A DNA stretch of 64,000 nucleotides, taken from Salinispora mooreana (GTDB taxonomy: Bacteria > Actinomycetota > Actinomycetes > Mycobacteriales > Micromonosporaceae). Within the stretch, counting starts at the first letter, position 1. Every line of letters begins with the position of its first letter. Below the pieces are notes generated by a model. It had not been told where the DNA came from. It saw nothing but the letters and a program-made list of their open reading frames with translations, and made no database searches. The DNA lies in NCBI RefSeq assembly GCF_000379065.1, contig NZ_KB900614.1, forward strand, positions 3,059,988-3,123,987, in the 5' to 3' direction. The translations under genes and the position numbers were made by a program. Shown piece after piece: positions 51,376 through 60,160 of the stretch.

Positions 51376-51407
51376 CGGCCCGCCCACAACCGGTTGGTCC
51401 CGGGCCG
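51376..51407. terminator. Weak terminator between xseB and the DUF4245 gene
   Basis: CGGCCCG (51376-51382) and CGGGCCG (51401-51407), 7 bp with an 18-base loop, in the gap between convergent genes. Confidence 0.4.
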
Positions 51408-51410
51408 AGT

Positions 51411-52178
51411 TCAGCCCAGCGCCCCGGCCAACTCCCGCAGCTCGGTGTCTCGGGCATCACCGACCACGATTACTGTCCGGTCCGGCTCGAGGAGCACGAA
51501 CGCCTGCTCGTTGCCGCGGGCCGTGTACCGCTGCCAGGTGCGTCCCGCAAGGTCGGTCCGGCCCTGGGGCTGCCCCTGATCGGTCAGCTCGGTGGGGAGC
51601 AACCGCTCCGGCGGCACGCTGCTCTGCACGATCTGAGCCCCCCGCCCCTCCGGGGTCAGGTAGCCCAGGCGCAGAGTCGACCCGTCCTCGACGGTCCGGA
51701 AGTCGGCCCGGACGGTACGCCACCCCGCCTCCAGCCCCTGTGGCTGACTGACCGGAAAGGCCGCCGCCGCCTGCGCCGAGTCCACCGCGGGTGCCGGGTC
51801 CACGACGGTTGCCTGGTCTCCCCCGAGGAAGCCCCGGTAGAAGGCGAGCAGCAGGGCGATCGGGATCAGCAGCACGAGGAGCGAGATGGCCATGTCCTTC
51901 GGCGAACGCTCCGAACGGGTGGTGTCGGCCGCAGCGGGCGGTGCCGGCGACTCGCCGGCCTCCCGCGCAGCACTGGTCTCCCCCGCGCCGCTGGTCTCCC
52001 CGGCGCCGTTGGTCTCGGTCGGGCCGCTGGCTGTCGCCGGGTCGGTGGCGGGCTCGACCAACGCCGGCTCCTCAGCGGTCGCGGGCGCGGCCGGGCCGGG
52101 GGGCGCCGGCTCGACCGGCGAGAGCTCCGGCGCGGTCTGGTCGGCAGGGACGCGGTCGGCGGGCTGTGCGGGTTCCAC
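51411..52178 (-). CDS. DUF4245 domain membrane protein
   Basis: A 255-residue protein. An Ala/Pro/Glu-rich cytoplasmic N-terminus of about 95 residues with GAGETSGAGETS repeats is followed by one membrane segment (AISLLVLLIPIALLLAFYRGFL) and an extracellular DUF4245 domain (LEAGWRTVRADF, LRLGYLTPEG, TWQRYTARGNEQAFVLLEPDRTVIVVGDA). Function unknown. The domain is conserved next to xseAB and glpX in actinobacteria. The start is GTG 52178. Confidence 0.8.
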   Translation of the reverse strand: MEPAQPADRVPADQTAPELSPVEPAPPGPAAPATAEEPALVEPATDPATASGPTETNGAGETSGAGETSAAREAGESPAPPAAADTTRSERSPKDMAISLLVLLIPIALLLAFYRGFLGGDQATVVDPAPAVDSAQAAAAFPVSQPQGLEAGWRTVRADFRTVEDGSTLRLGYLTPEGRGAQIVQSSVPPERLLPTELTDQGQPQGRTDLAGRTWQRYTARGNEQAFVLLEPDRTVIVVGDARDTELRELAGALG

Positions 52179-52329
52179 CCCGCTATCTTCGCAGCCACCC
52201 GATCAGACGTGACCAAGCCATCACCGCCCCACCACCACGCAGTGTGGCCGATCATGTGAGGATCAGCGACAAAGCCGGCAGCGACCACGCCTGCCGGACC
52301 ACCCCGCACCGTCGCGAGGAGGAGCCGTC

Positions 52330-53361
52330 ATGACGAACACCACGACGCGGACCCCACAGAATCTCGATCGCAACCTCGCCCTCGACCTGGTCCGGGTGAC
52401 CGAGGCCGCGGCGATGGCCGCGGGCCGGTGGGTTGGCCGGGGTGACAAGGAGGGCGGCGACGGCGCCGCCGTCAACGCGATGCGCAAATTGATCAACTCG
52501 ATTCCGATGCGCGGGATCGTGGTGATCGGCGAGGGCGAGAAGGACAACGCGCCGATGCTCTTCAACGGGGAAGAGGTCGGCGATGGGACCGGGCCGGAGG
52601 TTGATGTCGCGGTCGATCCCATCGACGGCACCACGCTGATGAGCAAGGGCATGCCGAACGCCCTGGCGGTGCTGGCGGTCGCCGAGCGTGGGGCGATGTT
52701 CGACCCGAGCGCCGTGTTCTACATGGAGAAGCTCGCCGTCGGCCCGGCCTACGCCGACGTGGTGGACATCAACGCCGGCGTGGCCGAGAACGTACGCCGA
52801 ATCGCGAAGGTCAAGGGCACCGACGCCTCCGAGGTGACGGTCTGTGTGCTGGACCGGTCCCGACACGACGGGCTGGTGGACCAGGTCCGGCGCAGCGGGG
52901 CCGGGATCCGCTTCATCTCGGACGGGGACATCGCCGGCGCGATCGCCGCTGCCCGCGGGGAGTCGGACGTTGACGTGCTGATGGGCATCGGCGGCACCCC
53001 CGAGGGGATCACCGCGGCCTGCGCCCTGAAGTGCATGGGCGGTGCCCTTCAGGCCAAGCTCTGGCCGCGCGACGAACAGGAGCGGGAGAAGGCCATCGCC
53101 GCCGGCCACGATCTGGACCGGGTGCTCGGCACCGACGACCTCGTGACCGGTGACAACTGCTTCTTCGTCGCCACCGGCGTCACCTCCGGCGACCTGCTCC
53201 GCGGCGTCCGGTACAAGGCCGGCGGGGCCTACACGCAGTCGATCGTGATGCGCTCGAAGAGCGGCACGATTCGCGTGATCGACTCGTATCACCGGTTGGA
53301 GAAGCTGGCGCTGTACTCGGCGGTGGACTTCGACGGTCGTCCCCTCGCCGAACAGGAGTGA
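52330..53361 (+). CDS. glpX: Fructose-1,6-bisphosphatase, class II
   Basis: Gluconeogenic phosphatase converting fructose 1,6-bisphosphate to fructose 6-phosphate. The protein has 343 residues with [16 protein letters not shown], the metal site [35 protein letters not shown] and the C-terminal [22 protein letters not shown] precedes the ATG. Actinobacteria commonly rely on this class as the main FBPase. Its stop overlaps the transporter start by 4 bases. Confidence 0.95.
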   Translation: MTNTTTRTPQNLDRNLALDLVRVTEAAAMAAGRWVGRGDKEGGDGAAVNAMRKLINSIPMRGIVVIGEGEKDNAPMLFNGEEVGDGTGPEVDVAVDPIDGTTLMSKGMPNALAVLAVAERGAMFDPSAVFYMEKLAVGPAYADVVDINAGVAENVRRIAKVKGTDASEVTVCVLDRSRHDGLVDQVRRSGAGIRFISDGDIAGAIAAARGESDVDVLMGIGGTPEGITAACALKCMGGALQAKLWPRDEQEREKAIAAGHDLDRVLGTDDLVTGDNCFFVATGVTSGDLLRGVRYKAGGAYTQSIVMRSKSGTIRVIDSYHRLEKLALYSAVDFDGRPLAEQE

Positions 53362-54308
53362 GCCGTGCCGGGGGCGCTGCACCGGCCACCCCGGCCCGCC
53401 GGCTGGTCGGGGTGGTGCTCGCCACCGTTGCCGGAGTCGCCGTCGCCGGGCAGTCCCGGATCAACGGCGAGTTGGGCGCACGCCTGGCCGACGGGGTCGC
53501 CGCGGCGGTCATCTCGTTCGGGTTGGGCCTGCTGGTGCTGCTGGTGCTGGTGCCGGCGACCTCCGGCGGACGGCGCGGGCTGACCGCCCTCCGCACCGCG
53601 CTGACCGCCGGCGCGCTGCGCCCGTGGCAGTGCCTCGGCGGACTCTGCGGGGCGTTCCTCGTGGCGACGCAGGGCCTCACGGTCGGCACCCTCGGTGTCG
53701 CCGTCTTCACCGTGGCGGTGGTAGCCGGCCAGTCCGCCACCAGTCTGCTCGTTGACCAGGCCGGCATCGGTCCAAGCGGACGCCAGCCGGTTACCGGTCG
53801 GCGCCTGTTCGGGGCGGCGCTCACCGTGCTCGCGGTCGGGCTGGCCGTCGGCGGGCGGCTCGACGACCCGGCCACGCTGACGCTGGCGGTGCTGCCGCTG
53901 CTCGCGGGGATCGCGGTGGCCTGGCAGCAGGCAGTCAACGGGCTGGTCGGTCGGGCGACCGGCAGCCCACTGACCGCCACGCTGGTCAACTTCACGGTGG
54001 GCACCGTTGCCCTGTTGGCGGTCTTCGCAGTCGACATCGTGGTACGCGGGCTGCCCGCCGGTTCGCCGCCGGCCGAGCCGTGGCTCTATCTGGGTGGGCC
54101 GATCGGGGTCGCCTTCATCGCGATCGCCGCCGCTGTCGTCGAGTTCACCGGAGTCCTACTCCTCGGCCTGGCCACGATCGCCGGCCAGGTGGTCGGCGCT
54201 GTCCTACTGGACGTGGTCCTGCCGACCGCGGCCTCCCGCCCGGACGCCACCACCCTGCTCGGCGCGGCACTGACCCTGGTCGCTGTCCTCTTCGCCACCC
54301 GGCGTTAG
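53358..54308 (+). CDS. DMT-superfamily transporter (YdcZ/DUF606 type)
   Basis: A 316-residue integral membrane protein with ten hydrophobic segments formed by two repeats of about 150 residues, each beginning with a glutamine/asparagine motif ([13 protein letters not shown] and [13 protein letters not shown]). This duplicated pattern is that of fused YdcZ-type transporters. The substrate is unknown. It starts at GTG within the glpX stop. Its stop (54306-54308) overlaps the stop of the convergent epimerase gene. Confidence 0.78.
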   Translation: MSRAGGAAPATPARRLVGVVLATVAGVAVAGQSRINGELGARLADGVAAAVISFGLGLLVLLVLVPATSGGRRGLTALRTALTAGALRPWQCLGGLCGAFLVATQGLTVGTLGVAVFTVAVVAGQSATSLLVDQAGIGPSGRQPVTGRRLFGAALTVLAVGLAVGGRLDDPATLTLAVLPLLAGIAVAWQQAVNGLVGRATGSPLTATLVNFTVGTVALLAVFAVDIVVRGLPAGSPPAEPWLYLGGPIGVAFIAIAAAVVEFTGVLLLGLATIAGQVVGAVLLDVVLPTAASRPDATTLLGAALTLVAVLFATRR

Positions 54309-55255
54309 GAGCTGAGCCTCACCGAGCCGGCACCGGGGTCCCGGCGCAGCGCGCTGAGGGTCTCGGCGAGGGCCTCGTCGAGCGCGGTCGGCGCGATCCC
54401 GAGGACCCGCTGGGTGATCGAGGAGTCCAGCACGTACGGGCGATCGAACTGATATGTCGTCTCCCGCAGCTCCCGGAGTAGCGGACTGACCAGGCCGCCG
54501 AGCCAGAGCGCCGGATAGGGCAGGCGGGTCAGCCGCGGTGTGGGTGCGCCGGCCAGGGTCGCGGCGCGGGTCGCCAACTCCCGCAGACTGAGCGCGGGCG
54601 GGCTCGGCACGTGCCAGGCCCGTCCCCAGGCATCCGGGTCGGTGGCGGCGGCGACCACGGTTCGGGCCACGTCGCCGACGTAGGTGGTGGTGTGCGGGGC
54701 GTCGAAGTCGACCGGCAGGACCACTCGGCGGCCGGCCAGTACGTTCGGCAGGACCTGGGTGGTGATCGAGTTGGTCCCGAACCCGAGGTAGTCCGAGCTG
54801 CGAACCTCGGTCGTCCGGGCCCGGCCTGCCTCATGGGCGGCCAGCGCATCCATCCACATCTGGCTGCGTACCCGCCCCTTGACACCGGTCGCGGCCAGCG
54901 GGGTGGCCTCGGTCATCGCCCCGTCAACCGGGCCGTACCCATAGAGATTGCCGATCGTGGCAAGCACCGCACCGGTCTGCTCGGCGGTGGTGAGCAGAGC
55001 GGTTGCCAGCGGCGGCCAGTCGACGGCCCATCGGTGATACGCAGGGTTGGCACAGTTGTAAAGGGCAACGGCGCCGGCCGTCAGGCGGATCAGGCGGGCG
55101 GTGTCGATGGCATCCGCAGCGATGAGTTCGATGGCCGGATGCTCGGGGCCGACGCCGCGGCGGCTGACCAGCCGGACCTGCTCCCCCCGCTGGGCGAGGA
55201 GGCGGGCGGTCGCGGTGCCGACCGGGCCGGCACCGACGATCACGTGAGTCGACAT
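54305..55255 (-). CDS. NAD-dependent epimerase/dehydratase family protein
   Basis: A 316-residue short-chain-type protein with the N-terminal nucleotide-binding motif HVIVGAGPVGTATARLL. The catalytic YxxxK of epimerases is not obvious (NLYGYGPVDG stands near that place), so it may be an atypical NADP-binding oxidoreductase or NmrA-like protein. It is divergent from a TetR regulator, with two related operator-like sites between, and is probably that regulator's target. Confidence 0.75.
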   Translation of the reverse strand: MSTHVIVGAGPVGTATARLLAQRGEQVRLVSRRGVGPEHPAIELIAADAIDTARLIRLTAGAVALYNCANPAYHRWAVDWPPLATALLTTAEQTGAVLATIGNLYGYGPVDGAMTEATPLAATGVKGRVRSQMWMDALAAHEAGRARTTEVRSSDYLGFGTNSITTQVLPNVLAGRRVVLPVDFDAPHTTTYVGDVARTVVAAATDPDAWGRAWHVPSPPALSLRELATRAATLAGAPTPRLTRLPYPALWLGGLVSPLLRELRETTYQFDRPYVLDSSITQRVLGIAPTALDEALAETLSALRRDPGAGSVRLSS

Positions 55256-55288
55256 CAGGGCTTACCTTTCGAATCAGGAGATCACTTC

Positions 55289-55353
55289 GAGAGCAGCGCT
55301 CGCACGGAAAGCGTGTCGGCAGTTGCCGAACCTGTCAAGAGCACTGCTCTCGA
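55289..55353. promoter_or_regulatory. Paired operator-like sites between epimerase and tetR
   Basis: CGAGAGCAGCGCTCG at 55289-55303 and, in the opposite orientation, CGAGAGCAGTGCTCT at 55353-55339 share CGAGAGCAGYGCTC, which is itself a near-palindrome. Two such sites in a 134-base divergent gap are typical of TetR autoregulation. Confidence 0.6.
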
Positions 55354-55389
55354 ATTGGATCAGCGCCCTAGTCGTGGCAGAGTACGGAG

Positions 55390-56082
55390 ATGGTCGCCAA
55401 CTCACTCCGAGCCCGGGTGCGGGCCGAAATGATCGACGAGATCAAGGCCGTGGCGCGCCGCCATCTGGCCACCGACGGCGCCAACCTGTCGTTGCGGGCG
55501 GTCGCCCGAGACCTGGGCATGGCCTCTTCGGCGATCTACCGTTACTTTCCCAGCCGGGACGACCTGCTCACCACGCTCATCCTTGAGGCGTACGTGGCCC
55601 TGGGCGACGCGGTCGAGGCAGCAGACGACGCCGTGGACCGCGACGACCTGCGCGAACGGTGGTTCGCCGGGTGTCGGGCGGCCCGCGCCTGGGCCCTCGC
55701 CAACCCCGCCGAGTACGCGCTGCTCTACGGCAGCCCGGTTCCCGGCTACGCGGCGCCCGACGACACTGTCGAGCCGGCTATGCGCCCACCACTGACACTG
55801 ATCGGCATCGTTCGCGACGGGCTTGCCGCCGGACAGCTCACCCCACCCCCCGCCGCCGACCTCCCCCAACCCGTCCGAGACGACCTCGCCGACATCGCGG
55901 CGAGCCTCTCCCCGGGGATGCCGGCAGCGCTGCTCGCCCGGGGGATGGCGGGGTGGACCCAGCTCTTCGGGCTGATCAGCTTCGAGCTCTTCGGCCGAAT
56001 CAAAGGGGGTCTGCCGCACCGCGACGACTACTTCGATCACCAGATCGCGTTGATGGCCGACCTCATCGGCCTACCCCGGTAA
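55390..56082 (+). CDS. TetR family transcriptional regulator
   Basis: A 230-residue repressor. The N-terminal helix-turn-helix covers LSLRAVARDLGMASSAIYRYFPSRDDLL (about 34-61). The C-terminal ligand domain contains the WFAGCRAARAWALANPAEYALLYG pattern of the TetR_C_13/WHG subgroup. ATG 55390 has ACGGAG close upstream. It likely represses itself and the divergent epimerase gene through the paired sites at 55289-55353. Confidence 0.88.
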   Translation: MVANSLRARVRAEMIDEIKAVARRHLATDGANLSLRAVARDLGMASSAIYRYFPSRDDLLTTLILEAYVALGDAVEAADDAVDRDDLRERWFAGCRAARAWALANPAEYALLYGSPVPGYAAPDDTVEPAMRPPLTLIGIVRDGLAAGQLTPPPAADLPQPVRDDLADIAASLSPGMPAALLARGMAGWTQLFGLISFELFGRIKGGLPHRDDYFDHQIALMADLIGLPR

Positions 56083-56099
56083 GCCGGTCACCCGAGGGG

Positions 56100-57068
56100 T
56101 CAGGTCCCGTCGGAGGAGTGCCCGGGGAAGAGGTGCGCCGCCGGATCGAGCACCACGGCCGCGTTGTTCACCGCGGTCGCGGCCTCACCGAAGCCGGTGG
56201 CGATCAGGCGCACCTTGCCCGGGTACTCGGTGATGTCCCCGGCCGCGAAGACCCGCGTCAGGTTGGTTGCCATGGTGCTGTCCACCACGAGGTGCCGGCG
56301 GTCCAGGCGCAGGCCCCACTCCGCCAGCGGGCCGAGGTCGGCGGTGAAGCCAAGCGCCGCGACGACGGTGTCGACCGGCAACAACTCAGCCGCACCGCCC
56401 CGGACGGTGATCTCGGCACCGCTCACTGCGCCGCCCCCGTGTAGCCTCGTCACCTCCGCGTTCACCACGACCCGCACCGGCAGGGCGCGGACCCGGGCGA
56501 CGGTGGCGGCGTGGGCTCGGAACTTCTCCCGGCGATGCACGAGGGTCACCGAACGGGCCAGCGGCTGGAGGGTTGACGCCCAGTCGAAGGCGGAGTCCCC
56601 ACCACCGACGATGAGCACGTCCTGCCCGGTGAGCTCCGCCGGCTGCGGCACGAAGTAGACAATTCCGGTACCGACGAAGCGCTCCGCGACCGGCAGCGGG
56701 CGGGGCGTGAAACTACCCAGCCCGCCAGTGATCACTACCGCGCCGCAGCGGAGCTGCTCGCCCCCGGCCAGGCCGAGCACCGGCCGACCATCGGCGTAGG
56801 ACAACTTCTCTGCCCGCGTGCCGAGCAGGTAGCGCGGGTCGAACGGGGCAGCCTGGGCAACCAGGTTGGCCACCAGATCCCGGCCCTTGATGGCCGGGAA
56901 GCCGGCGACATCGTGAATCAACTTCTCCGGGTACATCGCCGTGATCTGGCCACCGGGCTCGGGTAACGCGTCCACTACTGCTACCGAGAGCCCGCGAAAT
57001 CCGGCGTAGTACGCGGCGAAGAGGCCGGCGGGCCCGGCCCCGACAACCGCGACATCGACCTCGTGCAT
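56100..57068 (-). CDS. Ferredoxin-NADP reductase, thioredoxin-reductase-like type
   Basis: A 322-residue FAD/NAD(P) protein: FAD motif VAVVGAGPAGLFAAYYAG, PGGQITAMYPEK, the NADPH motif VLIVGGGDSAFDWAS, and the FAD motif VFAAGDITEYPGK. The thioredoxin-reductase CxxC is absent, and the DSAFDWA form and overall length match the YumC-type ferredoxin/flavodoxin-NADP reductases. ATG 57068 was chosen; the frame is open further up, without a good start. Codon 35 is TTA (56964-56966). Confidence 0.85.
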   Translation of the reverse strand: MHEVDVAVVGAGPAGLFAAYYAGFRGLSVAVVDALPEPGGQITAMYPEKLIHDVAGFPAIKGRDLVANLVAQAAPFDPRYLLGTRAEKLSYADGRPVLGLAGGEQLRCGAVVITGGLGSFTPRPLPVAERFVGTGIVYFVPQPAELTGQDVLIVGGGDSAFDWASTLQPLARSVTLVHRREKFRAHAATVARVRALPVRVVVNAEVTRLHGGGAVSGAEITVRGGAAELLPVDTVVAALGFTADLGPLAEWGLRLDRRHLVVDSTMATNLTRVFAAGDITEYPGKVRLIATGFGEAATAVNNAAVVLDPAAHLFPGHSSDGT

Positions 57069-57177
57069 GCGCGTACCGTCGCTTTCCGCTTCCGGCTCCA
57101 CCGACGCTGATCCCTGACGGTAGAGGGGCCGGAGCCGCCGGGCAAGGATGTCCGACAGTCGGTCGTCGCCGCTCCGG

Positions 57178-57831
57178 TCAGCCGAAGATGCGGGTCGAGT
57201 CGGAGTAGTGCGAGCCACCCAGGTCCGGTCGACGCCGCCGGAAGATGATCGCGGCAACCACCCCGCCCAGCAGCCCGAAGAGGTGCCCCTGCCAGGAGAT
57301 CCGCTCGTCGGTGGGGAGAATGCCGACGAGTTGCCAGCCATAGAGGAGGCCGACCAGGAGAACGACCGCGAAGTTCCACCAACTCCGCTCGACGACGCCC
57401 CGGGTGAGCAGGATGCCCAGGTAGCCGAAGATGACGCCGCTCGCGCCGACCACGATCGAGTTCGGGGAACCGGTGAACCAGATGCCGAACCCGCTGACCA
57501 GAATGATGATCAACGTGGACCAGAGGAAGCGACGCGCACCCGCCGCGAGCACGAAGGTACCCAGCAGGATCAGCGGGATGCTGTTGCTGTAGAGGTGATC
57601 GAAGCCGTGGTGCAGAAAGGGTGAGAAGAAGACGCCATCGAGGCCGTCGAGGCGCTGCGGGATGATGCCGGCCGCCGGATCGAGCCCGAACGCCAGGCCC
57701 TGGTCAACGGCCTCGATGAGGAAGAGGAACGGCACCACTGCGCACATGGCGACGAAGGCCCGGCCGATCGCGGCGTAGAACGCCTCGGTGCCGAACCGAC
57801 GCGGGTCACTGCCCTCCGGTAGCAGGCTCAC
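57178..57831 (-). CDS. Rhomboid family intramembrane serine protease
   Basis: A 217-residue membrane protease with six hydrophobic segments. The catalytic Ser131 is in VVGASGVIFGYLG and His183 in WQGHLFGLLGG, with the supporting HxxxN motif HLYSN at 79-83. It cleaves transmembrane substrates; targets unknown. The start is GTG 57831. The ferredoxin reductase gene follows 109 bases downstream. Confidence 0.9.
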   Translation of the reverse strand: MSLLPEGSDPRRFGTEAFYAAIGRAFVAMCAVVPFLFLIEAVDQGLAFGLDPAAGIIPQRLDGLDGVFFSPFLHHGFDHLYSNSIPLILLGTFVLAAGARRFLWSTLIIILVSGFGIWFTGSPNSIVVGASGVIFGYLGILLTRGVVERSWWNFAVVLLVGLLYGWQLVGILPTDERISWQGHLFGLLGGVVAAIIFRRRRPDLGGSHYSDSTRIFG

Positions 57832-57895
57832 CCGTCAACAGCTATCAGGTAGCGGCGACAGCCGCCACCTGGCCGGCGGTCACACTCGAACCGAC

Positions 57896-57929
57896 GGTGC
57901 CGGGGTGTGACCAAGCACACCCCGGCACC
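57896..57929 (-). terminator. Terminator after the transglycosylase gene
   Basis: A perfect 14-bp stem, GGTGCCGGGGTGTG (57896-57909) with CACACCCCGGCACC (57916-57929), and a 6-base loop lie 30 bases past the reverse-strand stop. Confidence 0.75.
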
Positions 57930-57958
57930 CGACGATCAGTACCAGCCCGTACTGGAGA

Positions 57959-58669
57959 TCAATACCAGCCCACGTCCTGCATGTAGGCCCAGGCCTTGCA
58001 GGGCGTTTGGTACCGACCCTTGATATAGCCAAGCCCCCACAGGATCTGGGTCTTCGGGTTCGTCTCCCAGTCGTCGCCCTTCGAGGCCATCTTGTTACCG
58101 GGTAGCGCCTGCGGAATTCCGTAGGCGCCGGTTGACGGGTTGCGGGCCTTGTGGTTCCATCCGCTCTCCTTGGTGAAGAGCTTGTCCAGACAGGGGAACT
58201 GATCGATGTCGAAGCCGGCGTTGAGCATCTCCGCGCAGCCGATCTGCCGGTTGCCGGTGAACTCCGCACACGACTCCGGGATCGGGCCATCGTACGGCTT
58301 CTCCGCTGCCGCCTTGGCCGCCGCCTCAGCCTCAGCCTCAGCCTCGGCCTTGGCCTTGGCCTTGGCGAGCTCTGCCGCCGCCTCGCGGACCGTCTTCCGC
58401 GACGCCGCAGCAGCCTCCTCCCGGCGCTTCCGCTCCGCGGCCGCCTCGGCGACCGCGGCAGCGCGCACCCTCTCCCGGTATTCGGTAGCCTGCTCCTTCG
58501 CCGGATGCACCTGCGGTGTGTGCAGCGCAACCTGCTCAACTCCGGCGGTGTCCGGCAGGCGCTGGCCCTGATCCCGGTTGTCGCCCAGTTGGAAACCTCC
58601 GACGACGCCCGCGGAGAGCAGCGCCACCGCGGCGGTCCGGGCACCCAACCGGCTCCACAGCCGATTCAC
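57959..58669 (-). CDS. Secreted lytic-transglycosylase-like protein
   Basis: A 236-residue exported protein: an N-terminal signal or anchor (TAAVALLSAGVVGGFQLG), an Ala/Lys/Glu coiled-coil segment (about 64-122, including AKAKAEAEAEAEAAAKAAAE), and a C-terminal domain with KLFTKESGWNHKARNPSTGAY and ILWGLGYIKGRYQTPCKAW. That domain resembles the SLT/resuscitation-promoting-factor lysozyme fold, with the probable catalytic glutamate in KESGW. It is expected to cut peptidoglycan glycan strands. Its mRNA has a long, structured leader. Confidence 0.8.
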   Translation of the reverse strand: MNRLWSRLGARTAAVALLSAGVVGGFQLGDNRDQGQRLPDTAGVEQVALHTPQVHPAKEQATEYRERVRAAAVAEAAAERKRREEAAAASRKTVREAAAELAKAKAKAEAEAEAEAAAKAAAEKPYDGPIPESCAEFTGNRQIGCAEMLNAGFDIDQFPCLDKLFTKESGWNHKARNPSTGAYGIPQALPGNKMASKGDDWETNPKTQILWGLGYIKGRYQTPCKAWAYMQDVGWY

Positions 58670-58689
58670 GAGGCGGTCCCTTCCTTTCG

Positions 58690-58870
58690 GGGCACGGACA
58701 CGGTGCAGACCACACCCGGATGGGGTGGGGTCACACCGTGAGCGCTCCGACCGCGCGAGTCCCCCGACAGCTCCGCCAACGGGGACGCGGGCGAACGATC
58801 ACCGGCGATCCGCCGGATGTGCGAGCGCTCGGGGACACGATCGCGCACGGTAGGGCGGATGGGAAACCAT
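58690..58870 (-). promoter_or_regulatory. Structured leader of the transglycosylase gene, possible riboswitch
   Basis: The 457 bases between the divergent transglycosylase and esterase genes hold no other gene. On the reverse strand the proximal part folds strongly. There is a 6-bp hairpin CCGGCG-ATC-CGCCGG (58802-58816), a stem GTCCCC/GGGGAC (58759-58764 with 58781-58786), and next to the start a long hairpin with CACGGTG/CACCGTG (58699-58705 with 58734-58740) enclosing a 10-bp stem (58708-58717 with 58723-58732, one mismatch). Actinobacterial cell-wall hydrolase genes often carry c-di-AMP (ydaO) riboswitches; position and GGGGGAC are suggestive, but I cannot confirm the consensus. The distal part (58871-59126) shows no element I can name. 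Confidence 0.4.
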
Positions 58871-59126
58871 AGCCCTCAATTGTGACCTGCGCCACTCTCA
58901 AAGCTGACCTTCGATCACTCAGGGTCACGACGACAGTCTGTGCGTGCAGGCCGGATCAGAGCCACCCGACGTGGGCAGCCGCCGAGCGGACGCTCCGACT
59001 CAGATCCGCTCGATCATAGGAGCGGAACATTTGTCCAAGACCCCACAGCATTGCGCTTGCAACGCTTGCGGCCTGTCCGCGCGACAGAAGACGAACCAAT
59101 CACCACCTCGAGTCCGGGAGGGCAAC

Positions 59127-60089
59127 ATGAGGGGCAAGGCTCCATTGGGCACTCGCATCCTGCGCGACACCCTTGACTGGGAGGCTATGACCGACGATCA
59201 GGTGATCGCCGCCCGGGACAAAGCCAACCGCAAGGCATCGTCACGGGTCGGACGGATCGTCACCGGGCTGCCGGATCGTCGCGCCCGGATCGAGGAGACC
59301 ACCATCAACCTTCCGGGCCGCCGACTGATGCTACGGACGTACCGCCCGAAGAGCACCGACCGGCGGCTACCACTGATCGTCTCGTTCCACGGAGGAGGTT
59401 TCATCTCGGGCACGGCCGCGCAGAACGACTGGCTCAACAGTCACCTCGCGGCCCGCTGTCCAGCCGTGGTCGTCTCAGTGGAGTACCGGCTCGCTCCGGA
59501 GCATCCACTGCCCCGGCCGGTTGACGACGGCTACGACACACTCCTCCGGCTTGTCGACGGAGCCGTCGGCCAGGGCATCGACCCCACGGCGATCGCGGTC
59601 ATGGGCGAAAGCGCCGGCGGCATGATCGCCGCGCTCGTTGCGTTGCGCGCCCGCAAGGACGGCCCACTGCTAGACGCCCAGGTGCTGAACTATCCGACTA
59701 CGGACTGGACCGAGACCATGACCGACTATCCCTCAATGGTGGAAAATGCCGACAACCCCGCGCTGCCACTGTCGCGATTGCGCGCGGGACGCAAGCTGAG
59801 CTTGCCCTCGGCCCTCGACCCCCGCAGCGTGTCTCCGCTGAAGTTCGACAGCCTGGCTGGTCTACCACCGACGTTGGTCGTCATCGCCGCACTGGATCCG
59901 GTGGCCGACCACGGTCGCCGGTACGTCGAACAGCTCCGCGAGGACGGCACCGAGGCTCACCTGTCCTGTTACCCGCGGGCCACCCACTCCTTCCTCAGCA
60001 CACCGGGGCTGGTTCCCGCCGCCCGACCCGCACGCCGCGAGATCCTCGCCTTCCTGCGCGGCCAGCTGTATCAGGCTCTCCCCGGCTAA
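59127..60089 (+). CDS. Alpha/beta hydrolase, hormone-sensitive-lipase-like esterase
   Basis: A 320-residue esterase. The oxyanion-hole motif is FHGGGF (88-93), the nucleophile Ser162 is in MGESAGGMIAAL, and the late acid and histidine lie in AALDPVADHG and YPRATHSF. This is the HSL (family IV) pattern. GGGAGGG precedes the ATG at 59127; the frame continues upstream without a ribosome site. No signal peptide is seen, so it is intracellular. An AraC-type regulator follows. Confidence 0.85.
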   Translation: MRGKAPLGTRILRDTLDWEAMTDDQVIAARDKANRKASSRVGRIVTGLPDRRARIEETTINLPGRRLMLRTYRPKSTDRRLPLIVSFHGGGFISGTAAQNDWLNSHLAARCPAVVVSVEYRLAPEHPLPRPVDDGYDTLLRLVDGAVGQGIDPTAIAVMGESAGGMIAALVALRARKDGPLLDAQVLNYPTTDWTETMTDYPSMVENADNPALPLSRLRAGRKLSLPSALDPRSVSPLKFDSLAGLPPTLVVIAALDPVADHGRRYVEQLREDGTEAHLSCYPRATHSFLSTPGLVPAARPARREILAFLRGQLYQALPG

Positions 60090-60148
60090 CCGGACCACCC
60101 TGGTGTTCAGGGAACCACCTCGCTCCGAGCAACGCCCGATGTCGCTCG

Positions 60149-60160
60149 TACCATGGCGAC
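60149..60160 (+). promoter_or_regulatory. Leaderless promoter of the AraC-type regulator
   Basis: TACCAT (60149-60154), GGCGAC, then the ATG at 60161: spacing 6, no Shine-Dalgarno. Confidence 0.6.

Noticed and set aside
53180-54037. 285-codon reverse-strand frame opposite the DMT transporter
   Set aside because: Low-complexity Thr/Ser/Ala/Pro translation; the plus strand encodes a clear ten-segment transporter.
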